Assembly (NCBI GenBank): GCA_963846855.1 | Contig: CAWJXK010000008.1 | Coordinates: 372,001-436,000 of the forward strand | Reading direction: 5' to 3' | Origin: CAIWHR01 sp963846855 | GTDB taxonomy: Bacteria; Pseudomonadota; Gammaproteobacteria; Burkholderiales; Casimicrobiaceae | DNA length: 64,000 nt | Shown: positions 37,402-46,365 of the stretch, piece after piece | How the letters are laid out: each line of letters begins with the position of its first letter | Position numbering within the stretch: position 1 is the first letter of the stretch | Notes under the pieces: model-generated | What the model saw: the letters and a program-made list of their open reading frames with translations, nothing else | Told to the model about the DNA's origin: nothing | Databases searched by the model: none | Made by a program: the position numbers and the translations under genes

Positions 37402-37757
37402 CAGACGAGCCGGTTCAGGATCAGGATCGACACGATGAGCCCGTAGATCGCGATCCCTTCAGCGAGCCCGACGAAGATCAGCAGCCTTCCGAAGAGCTCG
37501 GGCTTCTCGGCGAGCGCGCCGATCGCCGCGGTGCCCACCTTCGCCACCGCGAAGCCTGCGCCGAGCGACGACAGTCCCGTCGCAAGCGCGGCGCCGATCA
37601 GGCCGAAGCTCCACGCCTCGGCGGCGAGGCTCGATGCCCCGGCAGCGGCGCCGGCCGCGGATGCGGCGGGGGCCGACACCAGCAGCGCGGTCATGGCGAC
37701 GGCGAGGACGGCGGTGAGCGCGAGAAGCGCGGCGACGAATTTGTTGGGGGATTTCAT
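37401..37757 (-). CDS. atpK: A/V-type ATPase membrane rotor subunit K (c ring)
   Basis: The product has 118 residues. A hydrophobic N-terminal segment (FVAALLALTAVLAVAMTALL) is followed by one helical hairpin: FGLIGAALATGLSSLGAGFA and FVGLAEGIAIYGLIVSILIL. The ion-binding glutamate is in LAEGIAIYG. Only one hairpin is present, unlike the doubled NtpK of Enterococcus, so each subunit carries its own site as in synthase-type rings. A conserved glutamine typical of Na+-specific sites is not visible in the first helix, so proton use is my weak preference. Confidence 0.87.
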   Translation of the reverse strand: MKSPNKFVAALLALTAVLAVAMTALLVSAPAASAAGAAAGASSLAAEAWSFGLIGAALATGLSSLGAGFAVAKVGTAAIGALAEKPELFGRLLIFVGLAEGIAIYGLIVSILILNRLV

Positions 37758-37759
37758 GG

Positions 37760-39584
37760 CTACTCCTGCGCGATGGATGGAGGTGCCGGCAGCGGGCGGA
37801 AGATCCTGCCCTCGGCCGTCAGGAAACGGGTGAAGAATTCGAACAGCACGAGCCGCGTGGTCTGGATCGACACGACCATCGTCTCCAGCACGAGCACGAT
37901 CACGTTGCCGACGACGAGGACCGCGGCCTTGACCGCCACGTTCTCTCCGGCGTCCATCAGCGCGACGATCGCCGACGACAGCCCGGCGTGCGCGAGCGCG
38001 AATGCGCCCACGCGGGCGAACGAAAGCGTGTTGATGAGAATCTGCAGCAGGCGCTCGACGAGCTCGGCGACGGCCGTGAGCGCGGCCGTGACGTCGCCGC
38101 GCGTGGAGCGCGTGACCGAGGCAGAACACCGCGGCACCGATGCCCGCGACGACGAATCCGCGCGGATCGACGAAACCGATGAGGAGTCCGAGGTACGTTG
38201 CGACATAGCCGGCGTCGGTCGCCGCCCACGTCGCGAATTCGCGGCGCCACCACGCCTCGAGCGCATTGAGCAGCAGGCCCACCGTCAGCAGCGCCGCGCC
38301 GCCCGCGAGCGGCGCGCCGAGGATCATCAGCGGGTCGGCGAGCGGCGACACCCAGAGTGGCTGGAGCGCATGCATGCTGAACACGCTGCCGAACAGGAGG
38401 CCGAACACGGCGGCGGCGAGGCCGCCGGCGATGAACAGCCGCGCGACCGCAAAGCGATTGCGCAGCGCGAATCCGGCGGCGGCGATGACGAGCCCCTGGC
38501 CGACGTCGCCGAACATGTACCCGAACATCAGCGGGACGGCGAGTGCCAGCAGCACGCTCGGGTCCGCCTCGTTGCGCGACGGCATGCCGAGCGCGCGGCT
38601 GAAGATCTCGAACGGCCGCGCCCAGAGCGGGTTCGCGAGCAGGAGCGGGGCCTTCGCCCGGGGCGCCGGCGGCGGAAAATGCAGCAGCGCGCGTGCCTGC
38701 GCGCCGTCGAGCGCCGCGGCAAGCCGCTGCCCGGAGAAATCGCTGGTCCAGCCGGTGATCCAGCAGAAGTGCTCGCCCGATTCGAGCGCGCGCACGTTGT
38801 CGATCACCCACTGCAGCCTGGCGGCGTCGCCCAGCGCGGCGCGCAGATCGTGCGTTGCCGAGAGGTCGTCGAGATCCGCGACGAGTCTCGTCTGCTCGCG
38901 GTCGAGCGCCGCCAGACGCGGCGTGACGTAGCGTTCGGTCTCGCCGGCGTCGACCTTGAGCCACGCGGGCGTGTCGTATACATGCCCCTTGAGGAGCGCC
39001 GCCTGCTGCGCGAGCGCCAGCACGTCGTCCTCGGCGCCGACGCTGAGCGCGCACAGCGCGCAGGGCATCGTTCCATTGAGATCGATGGCGCGGGAAAGCG
39101 TTCCGGGCGGAAGCTCGGGCTCGCTGCCGGGAGGGAACACGAAGAGACGCGCGTGCAGCACGGGTCCCGCGCCGGCCAGCCGCGCGAAATCGATGACGCT
39201 CTCGCCGATGCTCGCCAGCACGCGCCGCCACAGGAGGATCTCGCGGCGTTCCGCCTCGCAGCGCTGCAGCTGTGCGATCACCGGCTCCGCGGCTTCGCTC
39301 CACGCGCGCAGATGCGCGAGGCTTCGCGTCAGCGTCACGGATGGCGCCTCCGGAAACGGCCGCGGCGCGTGCTGCGATTGCGGCCAGTAGCGCCGGTAAC
39401 GCAGCGACAGCTCCGCGAATTCCGACAGCTGCGGCCGGAGATCGGCGAGCGCCGCCGGGAGCACCGCGGAGGGCCGCGCCTCCAGCTCGACCGCGCCGGT
39501 CGCAGCCAGCGCCTCGAGCACCAGCGTCGCGTCGTCGCGCGCCGCGAGGATCTCGAACCAGCGGGCGGGCTTCGGGCGGATCAT
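37760..39584 (-). CDS. atpI: A/V-type ATPase subunit I (stator a-like), frameshifted
   Basis: A protein of about 607 residues. The N-terminal cytosolic domain (MIRPKPARWFEILAARDDAT to about residue 330) is followed by a membrane domain: SVLLALAVPLMFGYMFGDVG, FIAGGLAAAVFGLLFGSVFS, GYVATYLGLLIGFVDPRGFV. One indel near 38105 moves the end into another frame with ILINTLSFARVGAFALAHAG, which holds the essential arginine facing the ring, and VVSIQTTRLVLFEFFTRFLT. Both parts are unmistakable subunit I. Its stop is 2 bp before the K start. Confidence 0.85.
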
Positions 39585-39591
39585 GCGCGCC

Positions 39592-40351
39592 TCATGCGAC
39601 CAGCGGAAGGCCGGGCAGCGCGGCGCGGCGCACGAGCTCGCCGCGCAGCCGCTCGCCATCCTGCGCGACGAGCGCGAGATAGATGAACGCGGCGGCGGGA
39701 TCGAGCATCGCGCGCCGGAACAGCAGCGTGAGACGCGCCGCGAGCGCGCGCCGCAGCGTCTCTCCGTCGCGCGTCGCCGGGTTGCGGAAGTCGGCGAGAT
39801 GCGCGGCGATCGTGCGCACGACTTCGCGGAGCAGCGTGGCATCGAGCGCGCCGCGCGGAAGCCGGCGCTGCCACTCGCGCAGCCATGTCCTCCCGATGCG
39901 GTCGGACTCGGCCCACGCGGGCGCGAGCGGCGCGAGCGTTCCGCCCGGCGGCGCGGGAGCGCGATCCCGCGGGCTCGCGTTCGCAGAGGTCGCAGTAGAG
40001 ATCGTCGTCGGCCATCCACGCGGCCGGCAGGCCGCCTCGCGCGAGATGCGCGCAGACGGCGAGATCCGCCAGCACCGCGCACCAGGCGACCGCACGCTGC
40101 CACTCTTCCGGCATCCACGAGGCGACCTCGGCGACCTGCTCTCGCCAGCGCGAGCGCATCTGCCGGTCGATCTCGTGCGGCGGGCTCATCGGACCGATGC
40201 CCGCCATCCAGACGTGAAATGCGCTCGTGCGGGCGGTGTCTACAAGTGCGTGCAACTCGCGCAGGTGCTCGATGCGCCGCCAGGCGAGCTCGTCCGGCCG
40301 GGCGCCGAAGCGTGCCGACAATCGGGCCTGTGCGAATTCGAGGCTGCCCAC
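39592..40351 (-). CDS. ATPase operon protein in the subunit C position, frameshifted
   Basis: A protein of about 252 residues is joined from two frames by an indel near 39960. The first part starts at GTG 40351 (GSLEFAQARLSARFG) and includes LREVASW-like helices, such as QVAEVASWMPEEWQRAV and VLADLAVCAHLARGG. The second part ends with AFIYLALVAQDGERLRGELV. It is helical, soluble and shorter than the usual subunit C (V0D/AC39). Its place between the G-like and I genes is where ntpC-like genes can occur, so subunit C is my best guess, without clear motifs. Start and stop overlap or abut the neighbours. Confidence 0.5.
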
Positions 40352-40686
40352 TATCGCTCCGTGAGATGCGCAGCGAGGGCGCTGACCGACGCGTCGAGGC
40401 GAGTCACGTCCTCGGCGGTGAGCACATGGCACATTTCGGCTTCGTGGCCGGTCGCCTCGAGCGCGGCGACGGCCTCCGTTGCGTGCCGCTCGAACAACGC
40501 GCGGATCGCGCCGATCCGGCGCTCGGTGCGTTCGGCGAGCGCGCGCGCCGAGGCACGCGCGGCGTCGATCATCGCGGCCGCCGCGGCCTGCGTCGCGGCG
40601 ATCGCGTCGCGCGCGGCATGCTCCCCGTCGAGCACGCGCGCGATGGCCGCTTCCACTGCGTCGTCGGGTGCGCGTGTGGCGGGCAT
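40351..40686 (-). CDS. A/V-type ATPase subunit G/H-like coiled-coil protein
   Basis: The product has 111 residues, nearly all one Ala/Arg/Glu-rich coiled coil (AAIARVLDGEHAARDAIAAT, AAAAMIDAARASARALAERT). This fits the short peripheral-stalk partner of subunit E, which usually leads such operons. The ATG at 40686 is the first gene after the divergent region with hoxK. The stop TAG overlaps the GTG of the next gene. Confidence 0.65.
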   Translation of the reverse strand: MPATRAPDDAVEAAIARVLDGEHAARDAIAATQAAAAAMIDAARASARALAERTERRIGAIRALFERHATEAVAALEATGHEAEMCHVLTAEDVTRLDASVSALAAHLTER

Positions 40687-41207
40687 ATTTTTTCGGCGAG
40701 GGGACACGCGGACTCCGGTGCATTCGCCGCGCGGCGGGGCTCTTACCTGGTCACCCGGACGCCCGCAAAATGCGGAGGCGCGATCCACGGGCGACATTCC
40801 AAGGGAAAGGATGCTACCCAGCCCTGCGGCGCCCCTTGATCTGCGTCAGGCGGCCGGTCGTTAGGGGCATGCCGGATGGCCGACGGACCACCACGCGATC
40901 GCGTCGAAGCGGCCGCGCCATCCTCGCTTCGCGGCGTGTTGCGAATACTTCTTACTTGGGATTCGAAGCCGCGCAACACGAAGCGCGATTGTTACGCCCT
41001 CCGTTACTTTTTCCTCGTGCAGCACCCGCGATTTTGGCATGTGCGCGAACGAATGCGACAGTCGCTTCCAATGCGATGTGCACCGTTGATCCACGTCAAC
41101 TGCGTGGTCGTGCCGCAGGTTCTAAATGACGAGGTTGCAGCGATCCGCCGATGTCTTGCGTGCAGCGTTCGCGATCACCAGCGCCGCGCGCCGCCAGGAG
41201 GGACCAA
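40687..41207. promoter_or_regulatory. Divergent control region between ATPase and hydrogenase operons
   Basis: This 521-bp region holds no supportable gene and must contain both operon promoters. A full FNR/Anr-type site lies at 41086-41099. A weaker half-match (TTGAT CTGC GTCAG) lies at 40836-40849. GTTACG and CGTTAC words occur near 40990-41010. I could not find a convincing sigma-54 -24/-12 element, although hydrogenase promoters of C. necator use sigma-54. Confidence 0.45.
41086..41099. promoter_or_regulatory. FNR/Anr-type site upstream of hoxK
   Basis: TTGATCCACGTCAA fits TTGAT-N4-ATCAA at 9 of 10 positions. Its centre is about 115 bp before the hoxK start. Confidence 0.55.
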
Positions 41208-42308
41208 ATGATCGAAACCTACTATGAGCTGATGCGCAAGCAGGGCATCTCGCGCCGCAGCTTCCTCAAGTTCTGCAGTCTCACCGCGGCGTCGCTCGGA
41301 CTCGGGGACGCGGGCGCGCAGCAGATCGCGCAGGCGATGCAGACGAAGCCGCGCACGCCGGTTGTCTGGCTGCATGGCCTCGAGTGCACGTGCTGCAGCG
41401 AATCGTTCATCCGCTCGGCACATCCGCTCGCGAAGGACGTCGTGCTGTCGATGATCTCGCTCGACTACGACGACACGCTGATGGCGGCCGCCGGACATCA
41501 GGCGGAGGAGTCGCTCGAGCAGACGATCACAAAATACAAGGGCAACTACATTCTCGCCTGCGAGGGCAATCCGCCGCTCGCCGACGACGGCGTCTACTGC
41601 ATTCCCGGCGGCAAGCCGTTCGTGGAGAAGCTGCGCCGTGTCGCCAAGGACGCGAAGGCGATCGTGTCGTGGGGCTCGTGCGCGTCGTGGGGTTGCGTGC
41701 AGGCCGCGAAGCCGAACCCGACGGGGGCGGTGCCGATTCACAAGGTGATCACCGACAAGCCGATCATCAGGGTGCCGGGCTGCCCGCCCATCGCCGAGGT
41801 GATGACGGGCGTCGTGACCTACATCCTGACGTTCGACCGGTTGCCCGATCTTGACGCGCAGGGCCGTCCGAAGATGTTCTACAGCCAGCGCGTCCACGAC
41901 AAGTGCTATCGCCGGCCGCACTTCGACGCGGGCCAGTTCGTCGAGCACTTCGACGACGACGGCGCACGCAAGGGCTATTGCCTCTACAAGGTCGGCTGCA
42001 AAGGGCCTGTCACCTACAACGCGTGCTCGACCGTGCGCTGGAACGAGGGGACGTCGTTCCCGATCCAGTCCGGACACGGCTGCATCGGCTGCTCCGAGGA
42101 CGCGTTCTGGGACAAGGGATCCTTCTACGACCATCTGACGACGATCACGCCGCCCGGTGGGCTCGGCATCGAAGGCACGGCGGACCGGATCGGCCTCACT
42201 GCCGTCGCGGCGGCGGGCGCGGCCGTCGCTGCGCATGCCGCGGTCAGCGCGATCAAGCAGGCGCGCAGCAGAAGCCGCAATGACAAGGTCAGCGAAACGG
42301 AGAAGTGA
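41208..42308 (+). CDS. hoxK: Oxygen-tolerant [NiFe]-hydrogenase small subunit
   Basis: The product has 366 residues. It has a Tat signal (ISRRSFLKFCSLTAASLGLG), so it is exported folded together with HoxG. The proximal cluster motif is HGLECTCCSESFIRS, with a third cysteine, and the second extra cysteine occurs in SWGSCASWGCVQAA. Six cysteines around the proximal [4Fe-3S] cluster are the signature of group 1d oxygen-tolerant enzymes. Distal and medial cluster ligands lie in HDKCYRRPHFDAGQF, GYCLYKVGCKGPVTYNACS and GHGCIGCSEDAFWD. A hydrophobic C-terminal helix (IGLTAVAAAGAAVAAHAAVS) anchors it. The ATG at 41208 follows GGAGGG. Confidence 0.95.
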   Translation: MIETYYELMRKQGISRRSFLKFCSLTAASLGLGDAGAQQIAQAMQTKPRTPVVWLHGLECTCCSESFIRSAHPLAKDVVLSMISLDYDDTLMAAAGHQAEESLEQTITKYKGNYILACEGNPPLADDGVYCIPGGKPFVEKLRRVAKDAKAIVSWGSCASWGCVQAAKPNPTGAVPIHKVITDKPIIRVPGCPPIAEVMTGVVTYILTFDRLPDLDAQGRPKMFYSQRVHDKCYRRPHFDAGQFVEHFDDDGARKGYCLYKVGCKGPVTYNACSTVRWNEGTSFPIQSGHGCIGCSEDAFWDKGSFYDHLTTITPPGGLGIEGTADRIGLTAVAAAGAAVAAHAAVSAIKQARSRSRNDKVSETEK

Positions 42309-42310
42309 TC

Positions 42311-44104
42311 ATGGCGATTATCCAAACCCAGGGCTTCACGCTTGACGACGCCGGCAAACGCATCGTCGTCGACCCGATCACCCGCATCGAGGGCCACCTG
42401 CGCATCGAGGTCAACGTCGACAAGGACAACGTCATCCGCAACGCGGTGTCGACCGGCACGATGTGGCGCGGGCTCGAGGTCATCCTCAAGGGCCGCGACC
42501 CGCGCGACGCGTGGGCCTTCGTCGAGCGGATCTGCGGGGTCTGCACGGGCGTGCACGCGCTCGCGTCGGTGCGCGCGGTCGAGGACGCGCTCGGCATCAA
42601 GATCCCGAAGCAGGCGAACGTCATCCGCAACCTGATGCACTCGACGCTCTACGCGCAGGACCACCTCGTCCACTTCTACCACCTGCATGCGCTCGACTGG
42701 GTCGACGTCGTGTCCGCGCTCTCCGCCGACCCGAAGAAGACCTCGGAGCTCCAGCAGAGCATCTCGCCGTGGTCGCGCAGCTCGCCGGCCTACTTCCGCG
42801 ACGTGCAGAGCCGTCTGAAGAAATTCGTCGAGAGCGGCCAGCTCGGCATTTTCGCCAACGGCTACTGGGGCAGCAAGGCGTACAAGCTGCCGCCTGAAGC
42901 CAACCTGATGGCGACGACGCACTACCTCGAGGCGCTGGACTTCCAGAAGGAGATCGTCAAGATCCAGACGATCTTCGGCGGCAAGAATCCGCACCCGAAC
43001 TGGCTGGTCGGCGGCGTGCCGTGCTCCCTCAATGTCGACAGCACGGGAGCGGTCGGCGCGATCAACATGACGCAGCTCAACATGATCGGCGACATCATCA
43101 ACCGCACGATCGAGTTCATCGACCAGGTCTACATCCCCGATCTGCTGGCGATCGCGGGGTTCTACAAGGATTGGGCGAGCATCGGCGGCGGTCTGTCCGG
43201 AAAGAACGTGATGTCGTACGGCGAATTCCCGGACATCGCGAACGATTATTCCAACAACAGCATGCTGCTGCCGTCCGGCGTGGTCCTGAACGGCGATCTC
43301 AAGAATGTGCACGACGTCGACCTGAAGGCGACCGATCAGGTGCAGGAATGGGTGACGCACTCCTGGTACAAGCAGAGTGACGAGAACAAGGGATTGCACC
43401 CGTTCGACGGCGTGACCGATCCGAATTTCGTGCTGGGTCCGAAGACCAAGGGCACGAGGACCAACATCGAAAACATCGACGAAGGCGCCAAGTACTCGTG
43501 GGTCAAGTCGCCGCGGTGGAAGGGCAACCCGGTCGAAGTCGGCCCGCTCGCCCGCTACATCGTCGCGTATGCCCGCGGCAACAAGGAAGTCACCGAGCAG
43601 GTGACCATGGTGCTGAAGACGCTCGACGTTCCGGTCACCGCGCTCTTTTCCACGCTTGGCCGGACCGCCGCCCGCGGGCTCGAGGCGTCGTGGGCGGCGC
43701 ACAAGATGAAGTATTTCTACGACCAGATGATGACCAATCTCAAGGCCGGCGACTTCGCGACGGCGAACGTCGAGAAGTGGGAGCCGTCGACGTGGGCGGC
43801 CGAGGCGAAGGGCGTGGCGCCCTGCGAGGCCCCGCGCGGCTCGCTGGCGCACTGGGTGAAGATCAAGAACACCAAGATCGACAGCTACCAGTGCGTGGTG
43901 CCGACGACGTGGAATGCGGGCCCGCGCGACGCCAAGAACCAGATCGGTGCCTACGAGGCAGCGCTGCTCAACACGCCGATGGTGAATCCGGCGCAGCCGC
44001 TCGAGATCCTGCGGACCATCCATAGCTTCGATCCCTGCCTCGCCTGCGCGTCGCACGTCATGTCGCCCGAGGGTGAAGAGATCGTTTCGGTCAAGGTGAG
44101 CTGA
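42311..44104 (+). CDS. hoxG: [NiFe]-hydrogenase large subunit
   Basis: The product has 597 residues. The four active-site cysteines are in RICGVCTGVHALASVRAVED (L1) and SFDPCLACASHVM (L2). The chain continues 15 residues after the final His of L2 (VMSPEGEEIVSVKVS). This tail is removed by HoxM after nickel insertion. IVVDPITRIEGHLRIEV is the usual N-terminal block. The ATG at 42311 has GGAG upstream and begins 2 bp after the hoxK stop. It splits hydrogen at the periplasmic face. Confidence 0.96.
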   Translation: MAIIQTQGFTLDDAGKRIVVDPITRIEGHLRIEVNVDKDNVIRNAVSTGTMWRGLEVILKGRDPRDAWAFVERICGVCTGVHALASVRAVEDALGIKIPKQANVIRNLMHSTLYAQDHLVHFYHLHALDWVDVVSALSADPKKTSELQQSISPWSRSSPAYFRDVQSRLKKFVESGQLGIFANGYWGSKAYKLPPEANLMATTHYLEALDFQKEIVKIQTIFGGKNPHPNWLVGGVPCSLNVDSTGAVGAINMTQLNMIGDIINRTIEFIDQVYIPDLLAIAGFYKDWASIGGGLSGKNVMSYGEFPDIANDYSNNSMLLPSGVVLNGDLKNVHDVDLKATDQVQEWVTHSWYKQSDENKGLHPFDGVTDPNFVLGPKTKGTRTNIENIDEGAKYSWVKSPRWKGNPVEVGPLARYIVAYARGNKEVTEQVTMVLKTLDVPVTALFSTLGRTAARGLEASWAAHKMKYFYDQMMTNLKAGDFATANVEKWEPSTWAAEAKGVAPCEAPRGSLAHWVKIKNTKIDSYQCVVPTTWNAGPRDAKNQIGAYEAALLNTPMVNPAQPLEILRTIHSFDPCLACASHVMSPEGEEIVSVKVS

Positions 44105-44122
44105 ACCGGTGAGGAGTCTGAC

Positions 44123-44833
44123 ATGAGAGTTGATCCGGTTTCCGGCGAAGTGCTTGCCGGCCCGCTCGAGTCCGTCTACGTGTACGAGGCGCCGGTCCGC
44201 CTGTGGCACTGGGTGATGATGGTCGCGATGATGTTCCTCGTCCCGACGGGCTACCTGATCGGCAGCCCGCCGCCGGCGATCGGCGGCGAGGCGGCGTTCA
44301 GCTACTACTTCGCGTACATCCGGATGATTCACTTCAGTGCGGCAATGGTGTTCGCCGTGGCCTTCGCGGTCAGGATCTACTGGGCGTTCGTTGGCAACCA
44401 TTCCGCGCGGGCGCTTTTCATCGTGCCGGTGTGGAGTGGTACCTGGTGGAAGGGATTTTTCAGACAGACCGGCGCCTATCTGTTCCTGAGGAAGGACGAC
44501 GCGCGGTGGGTCGGACACAATCCGCTCGCTCAGTTCGCCATGTTCGCGATGTATGCGCTGGGCGCACTCTTCATGATCGTGACGGGGCTGGCGCTCTACG
44601 CCGAGCAGTGGGGCTGGGGCACGATGCCGATGAACCTGATGGGCTGGGTATTCGTGCTGTTCGGCGATCCGCAGATGGTGCGCACGCTGCATCACCTTGG
44701 GATGTGGTATCTCCTGCTCTTCACCGTCGTCCACATCTACATGGTGTTCCGCGAGGACATCATGAGCGAAGGAACTGTGATCGGCTCGATGACCAACGGG
44801 TTCCGGATGTGGAAGCGGGAGCCGCGGGCTTGA
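44123..44833 (+). CDS. hoxZ: Hydrogenase-linked cytochrome b
   Basis: The product has 236 residues with four hydrophobic helices (WHWVMMVAMMFLVPTGYLIG; IHFSAAMVFAVAFAVRIYWA; FAMFAMYALGALFMIVTGLA; HHLGMWYLLLFTVVHIYMVF). Heme-ligand histidines are visible in RLWHW, RMIHF, LHHLG and VVHIY. It anchors HoxKG and passes electrons to the quinone pool. It begins 18 bp after hoxG, in the normal order. Confidence 0.94.
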   Translation: MRVDPVSGEVLAGPLESVYVYEAPVRLWHWVMMVAMMFLVPTGYLIGSPPPAIGGEAAFSYYFAYIRMIHFSAAMVFAVAFAVRIYWAFVGNHSARALFIVPVWSGTWWKGFFRQTGAYLFLRKDDARWVGHNPLAQFAMFAMYALGALFMIVTGLALYAEQWGWGTMPMNLMGWVFVLFGDPQMVRTLHHLGMWYLLLFTVVHIYMVFREDIMSEGTVIGSMTNGFRMWKREPRA

Positions 44834-44851
44834 CCGCCGGATGGCCGCTGC

Positions 44852-45220
44852 ATGACGCCCCGCTCAGGCCTGCTCGCCGAGGCTAGCATTCCCGCCAATA
44901 CGGCCGGTCGGAGACGGCCTGCGCGACTCGCGCTGGCGTCGCGCCGGCCGCCGCATCCGGGCGAGTTCCTCGACACCCGGTATCTGAAGCCGCTTTCGAT
45001 CAGCCAGACCGACCTCGCCGTCGCGCTGGGAGTCTCGCGTCGGCGCGTCAACGAGCTCGTCAACGGCCGCAGGGCGATCACGCCCGACACCGCCGTGCGC
45101 CTAGGGATGTACTTCGGCAACGAGGCGTCGTTCTGGATGCACCTGCAGGTCGCGTGGGACATGCACGGCGCCCTGCGCGACGTCGTCGTGCGGAAACGCC
45201 CGGCGAAGCGTCCGGCCTGA
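44852..45220 (+). CDS. HigA-family (XRE) DNA-binding protein, no toxin partner
   Basis: The product has 122 residues. The domain from about residue 35 is typical HigA antitoxin: PPHPGEFLDTRYLKPLSISQ, TDLAVALGVSRRRVNELVNG, RRAITPDTAVRLGMYFGNEA, SFWMHLQVAWDM. The helix-turn-helix is TDLAVALGVSRRRVNEL. No HigB toxin frame exists before it. It starts 18 bp after hoxZ. It interrupts an otherwise Cupriavidus-like hox gene order, so it may be a captured regulator of the hydrogenase operon. An inverted repeat at 45331-45351 just downstream could be its operator. Confidence 0.8.
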   Translation: MTPRSGLLAEASIPANTAGRRRPARLALASRRPPHPGEFLDTRYLKPLSISQTDLAVALGVSRRRVNELVNGRRAITPDTAVRLGMYFGNEASFWMHLQVAWDMHGALRDVVVRKRPAKRPA

Positions 45221-45330
45221 AGCGCCCCTCGGCCGCGGTCTGGCCGCCCGTCTTACCCCGCGGTATCCCCTGCACGGAGTCCCGTTGACATAGCGCAATA
45301 CGCCTCCGTGCGGCGCCGGTAACCTTGCAC

Positions 45331-45351
45331 GTGTTACGGACTGCGTAACAC
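45331..45351. promoter_or_regulatory. Perfect inverted repeat before hoxM, possible operator
   Basis: GTGTTACG-GACTG-CGTAACAC is an 8-bp perfect dyad ending 9 bp before the hoxM start, in the only sizeable gap (139 bp) of the hox gene series. No T-run follows, so it is not a classical terminator. It has the size of an XRE/HigA-type operator. Confidence 0.45.
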
Positions 45352-45359
45352 GGAGCGAG

Positions 45360-46058
45360 ATGGAACCGAGAATCGAAGCGCTCGTGCTGGGAATCGGCAA
45401 CGTCCTCTGGGCGGACGAGGGCTTCGGCGTGCGCTGCGTCGAGGCGCTGCACGCGGCCTTCGCGTTTCCCGCCGGCGTGGTGCTGATGGACGGCGGAACG
45501 CTGGGGCTCAATCTCTACGAGCCCGTCGCCACCGCGGAGCGCGTGCTGGTGTTCGACGCGATCGACTTCACGTTGGCGCCGGGAACGCTGCGAGTGCTGC
45601 GCGACGACGAAGTGCCCGCCTGGGGCCGCACGAAACTCTCGCCGCACCAGACCGGATTCAACGACGTGTTGGCGCTCGCGGGCCTCAACGGCTGCGCTCC
45701 GCCGGCGATCGCCGCGATCGGCGTGCAACCGGCGGTACTCAACGATTTCGGTGGGAGCCTTACCGAAGGCGTCCGCGCGCGGATTCCGGAGGCCGTCGCC
45801 CTTGCCGAACGCGAGCTCGCGGCGTGGGGATTTCCCGGACGCCCGCGCCGGCCGGGCGAGAGCTATGTCCCCCTCAACGCGACGCCGCTCGAACTGCGCG
45901 CTTACGAGGCCGGACGGCCGTCCGAAGCCGACGCCTGCCGTGCAGGCGATCCGCGCCTTCTCGTGAACAGGACCGCGGTTGACGAGCGCCGGGCGCATGG
46001 CCCGGCCGACCCGTCGCATGACGCCGTCGCCTCGCCCCCGACACCGGAATCCCGCTGA
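45360..46058 (+). CDS. hoxM: Hydrogenase maturation endopeptidase
   Basis: The product has 232 residues. It cleaves the C-terminal tail of HoxG after nickel insertion. LVLGIGNVLWADEGFGVRCV gives the first nickel ligand (Glu). The Asp of VLVFDAIDFTLAPGTLRVLR and the His of TKLSPHQTGFNDVLALA are the other two. The last 40 or so residues (GRPSEADACRAGDPRLLVNR onward) extend beyond usual family length and look disordered. hoxL begins 1 bp after the stop. Confidence 0.92.
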   Translation: MEPRIEALVLGIGNVLWADEGFGVRCVEALHAAFAFPAGVVLMDGGTLGLNLYEPVATAERVLVFDAIDFTLAPGTLRVLRDDEVPAWGRTKLSPHQTGFNDVLALAGLNGCAPPAIAAIGVQPAVLNDFGGSLTEGVRARIPEAVALAERELAAWGFPGRPRRPGESYVPLNATPLELRAYEAGRPSEADACRAGDPRLLVNRTAVDERRAHGPADPSHDAVASPPTPESR

Positions 46059-46059
46059 A

Positions 46060-46365
46060 ATGTGCATCGGCATTCCCATGCAGGTCGTCGCGAGCCTCGG
46101 AGGCGACGTCGAATGCGAAGGCCGTGGCCGGCGAGAGCGCATCAACTTCATGCTGCTCGGCCCGCAACCTGTCGGGGCGTGGGTGCTCGCCTTCCAGGGG
46201 TCGGCCTTGCGCACGATGACCGCCGAGGAAGCGATGCAGACGGACCGCGCGCTGGACGCGCTTGCGGCGGCCGAGGCCGGCACTGGCGATCTCGACGACT
46301 ACTTTGCCGACCTCACGAATCGCGAGCCGGAGCTTCCGGCGCATCTCAAGGGCGACAAGCCATGA
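46060..46365 (+). CDS. hoxL: HypC-family hydrogenase chaperone HoxL
   Basis: The product has 101 residues. The N-terminal MCIGIPMQVV carries the essential Cys2 of HypC-type chaperones, followed by the OB-fold core INFMLLGPQPVGAWVLAFQG. It is longer at the C terminus than HypC, as expected for HoxL, which is dedicated to oxygen-tolerant HoxG maturation. Its stop overlaps the start of hoxO (ATGA). Confidence 0.88.
   Translation: MCIGIPMQVVASLGGDVECEGRGRRERINFMLLGPQPVGAWVLAFQGSALRTMTAEEAMQTDRALDALAAAEAGTGDLDDYFADLTNREPELPAHLKGDKP

Noticed and set aside
41030..41060. Sigma-54 promoter before hoxK (TTGGCATGTGCGCG)
   Set aside because: The -12 GC element is not at the required spacing from GG.
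42125..44734. Very long open frame antisense to hoxG (and similar long frames opposite the barrel and Gly-rich genes)
   Set aside because: These are expected shadows of high-GC coding sequence. They lack starts, family resemblance and sensible composition.
44852..45220. Complete HigBA toxin-antitoxin system
   Set aside because: No HigB-like frame lies next to the HigA gene on either side. Only the antitoxin-type protein is present.
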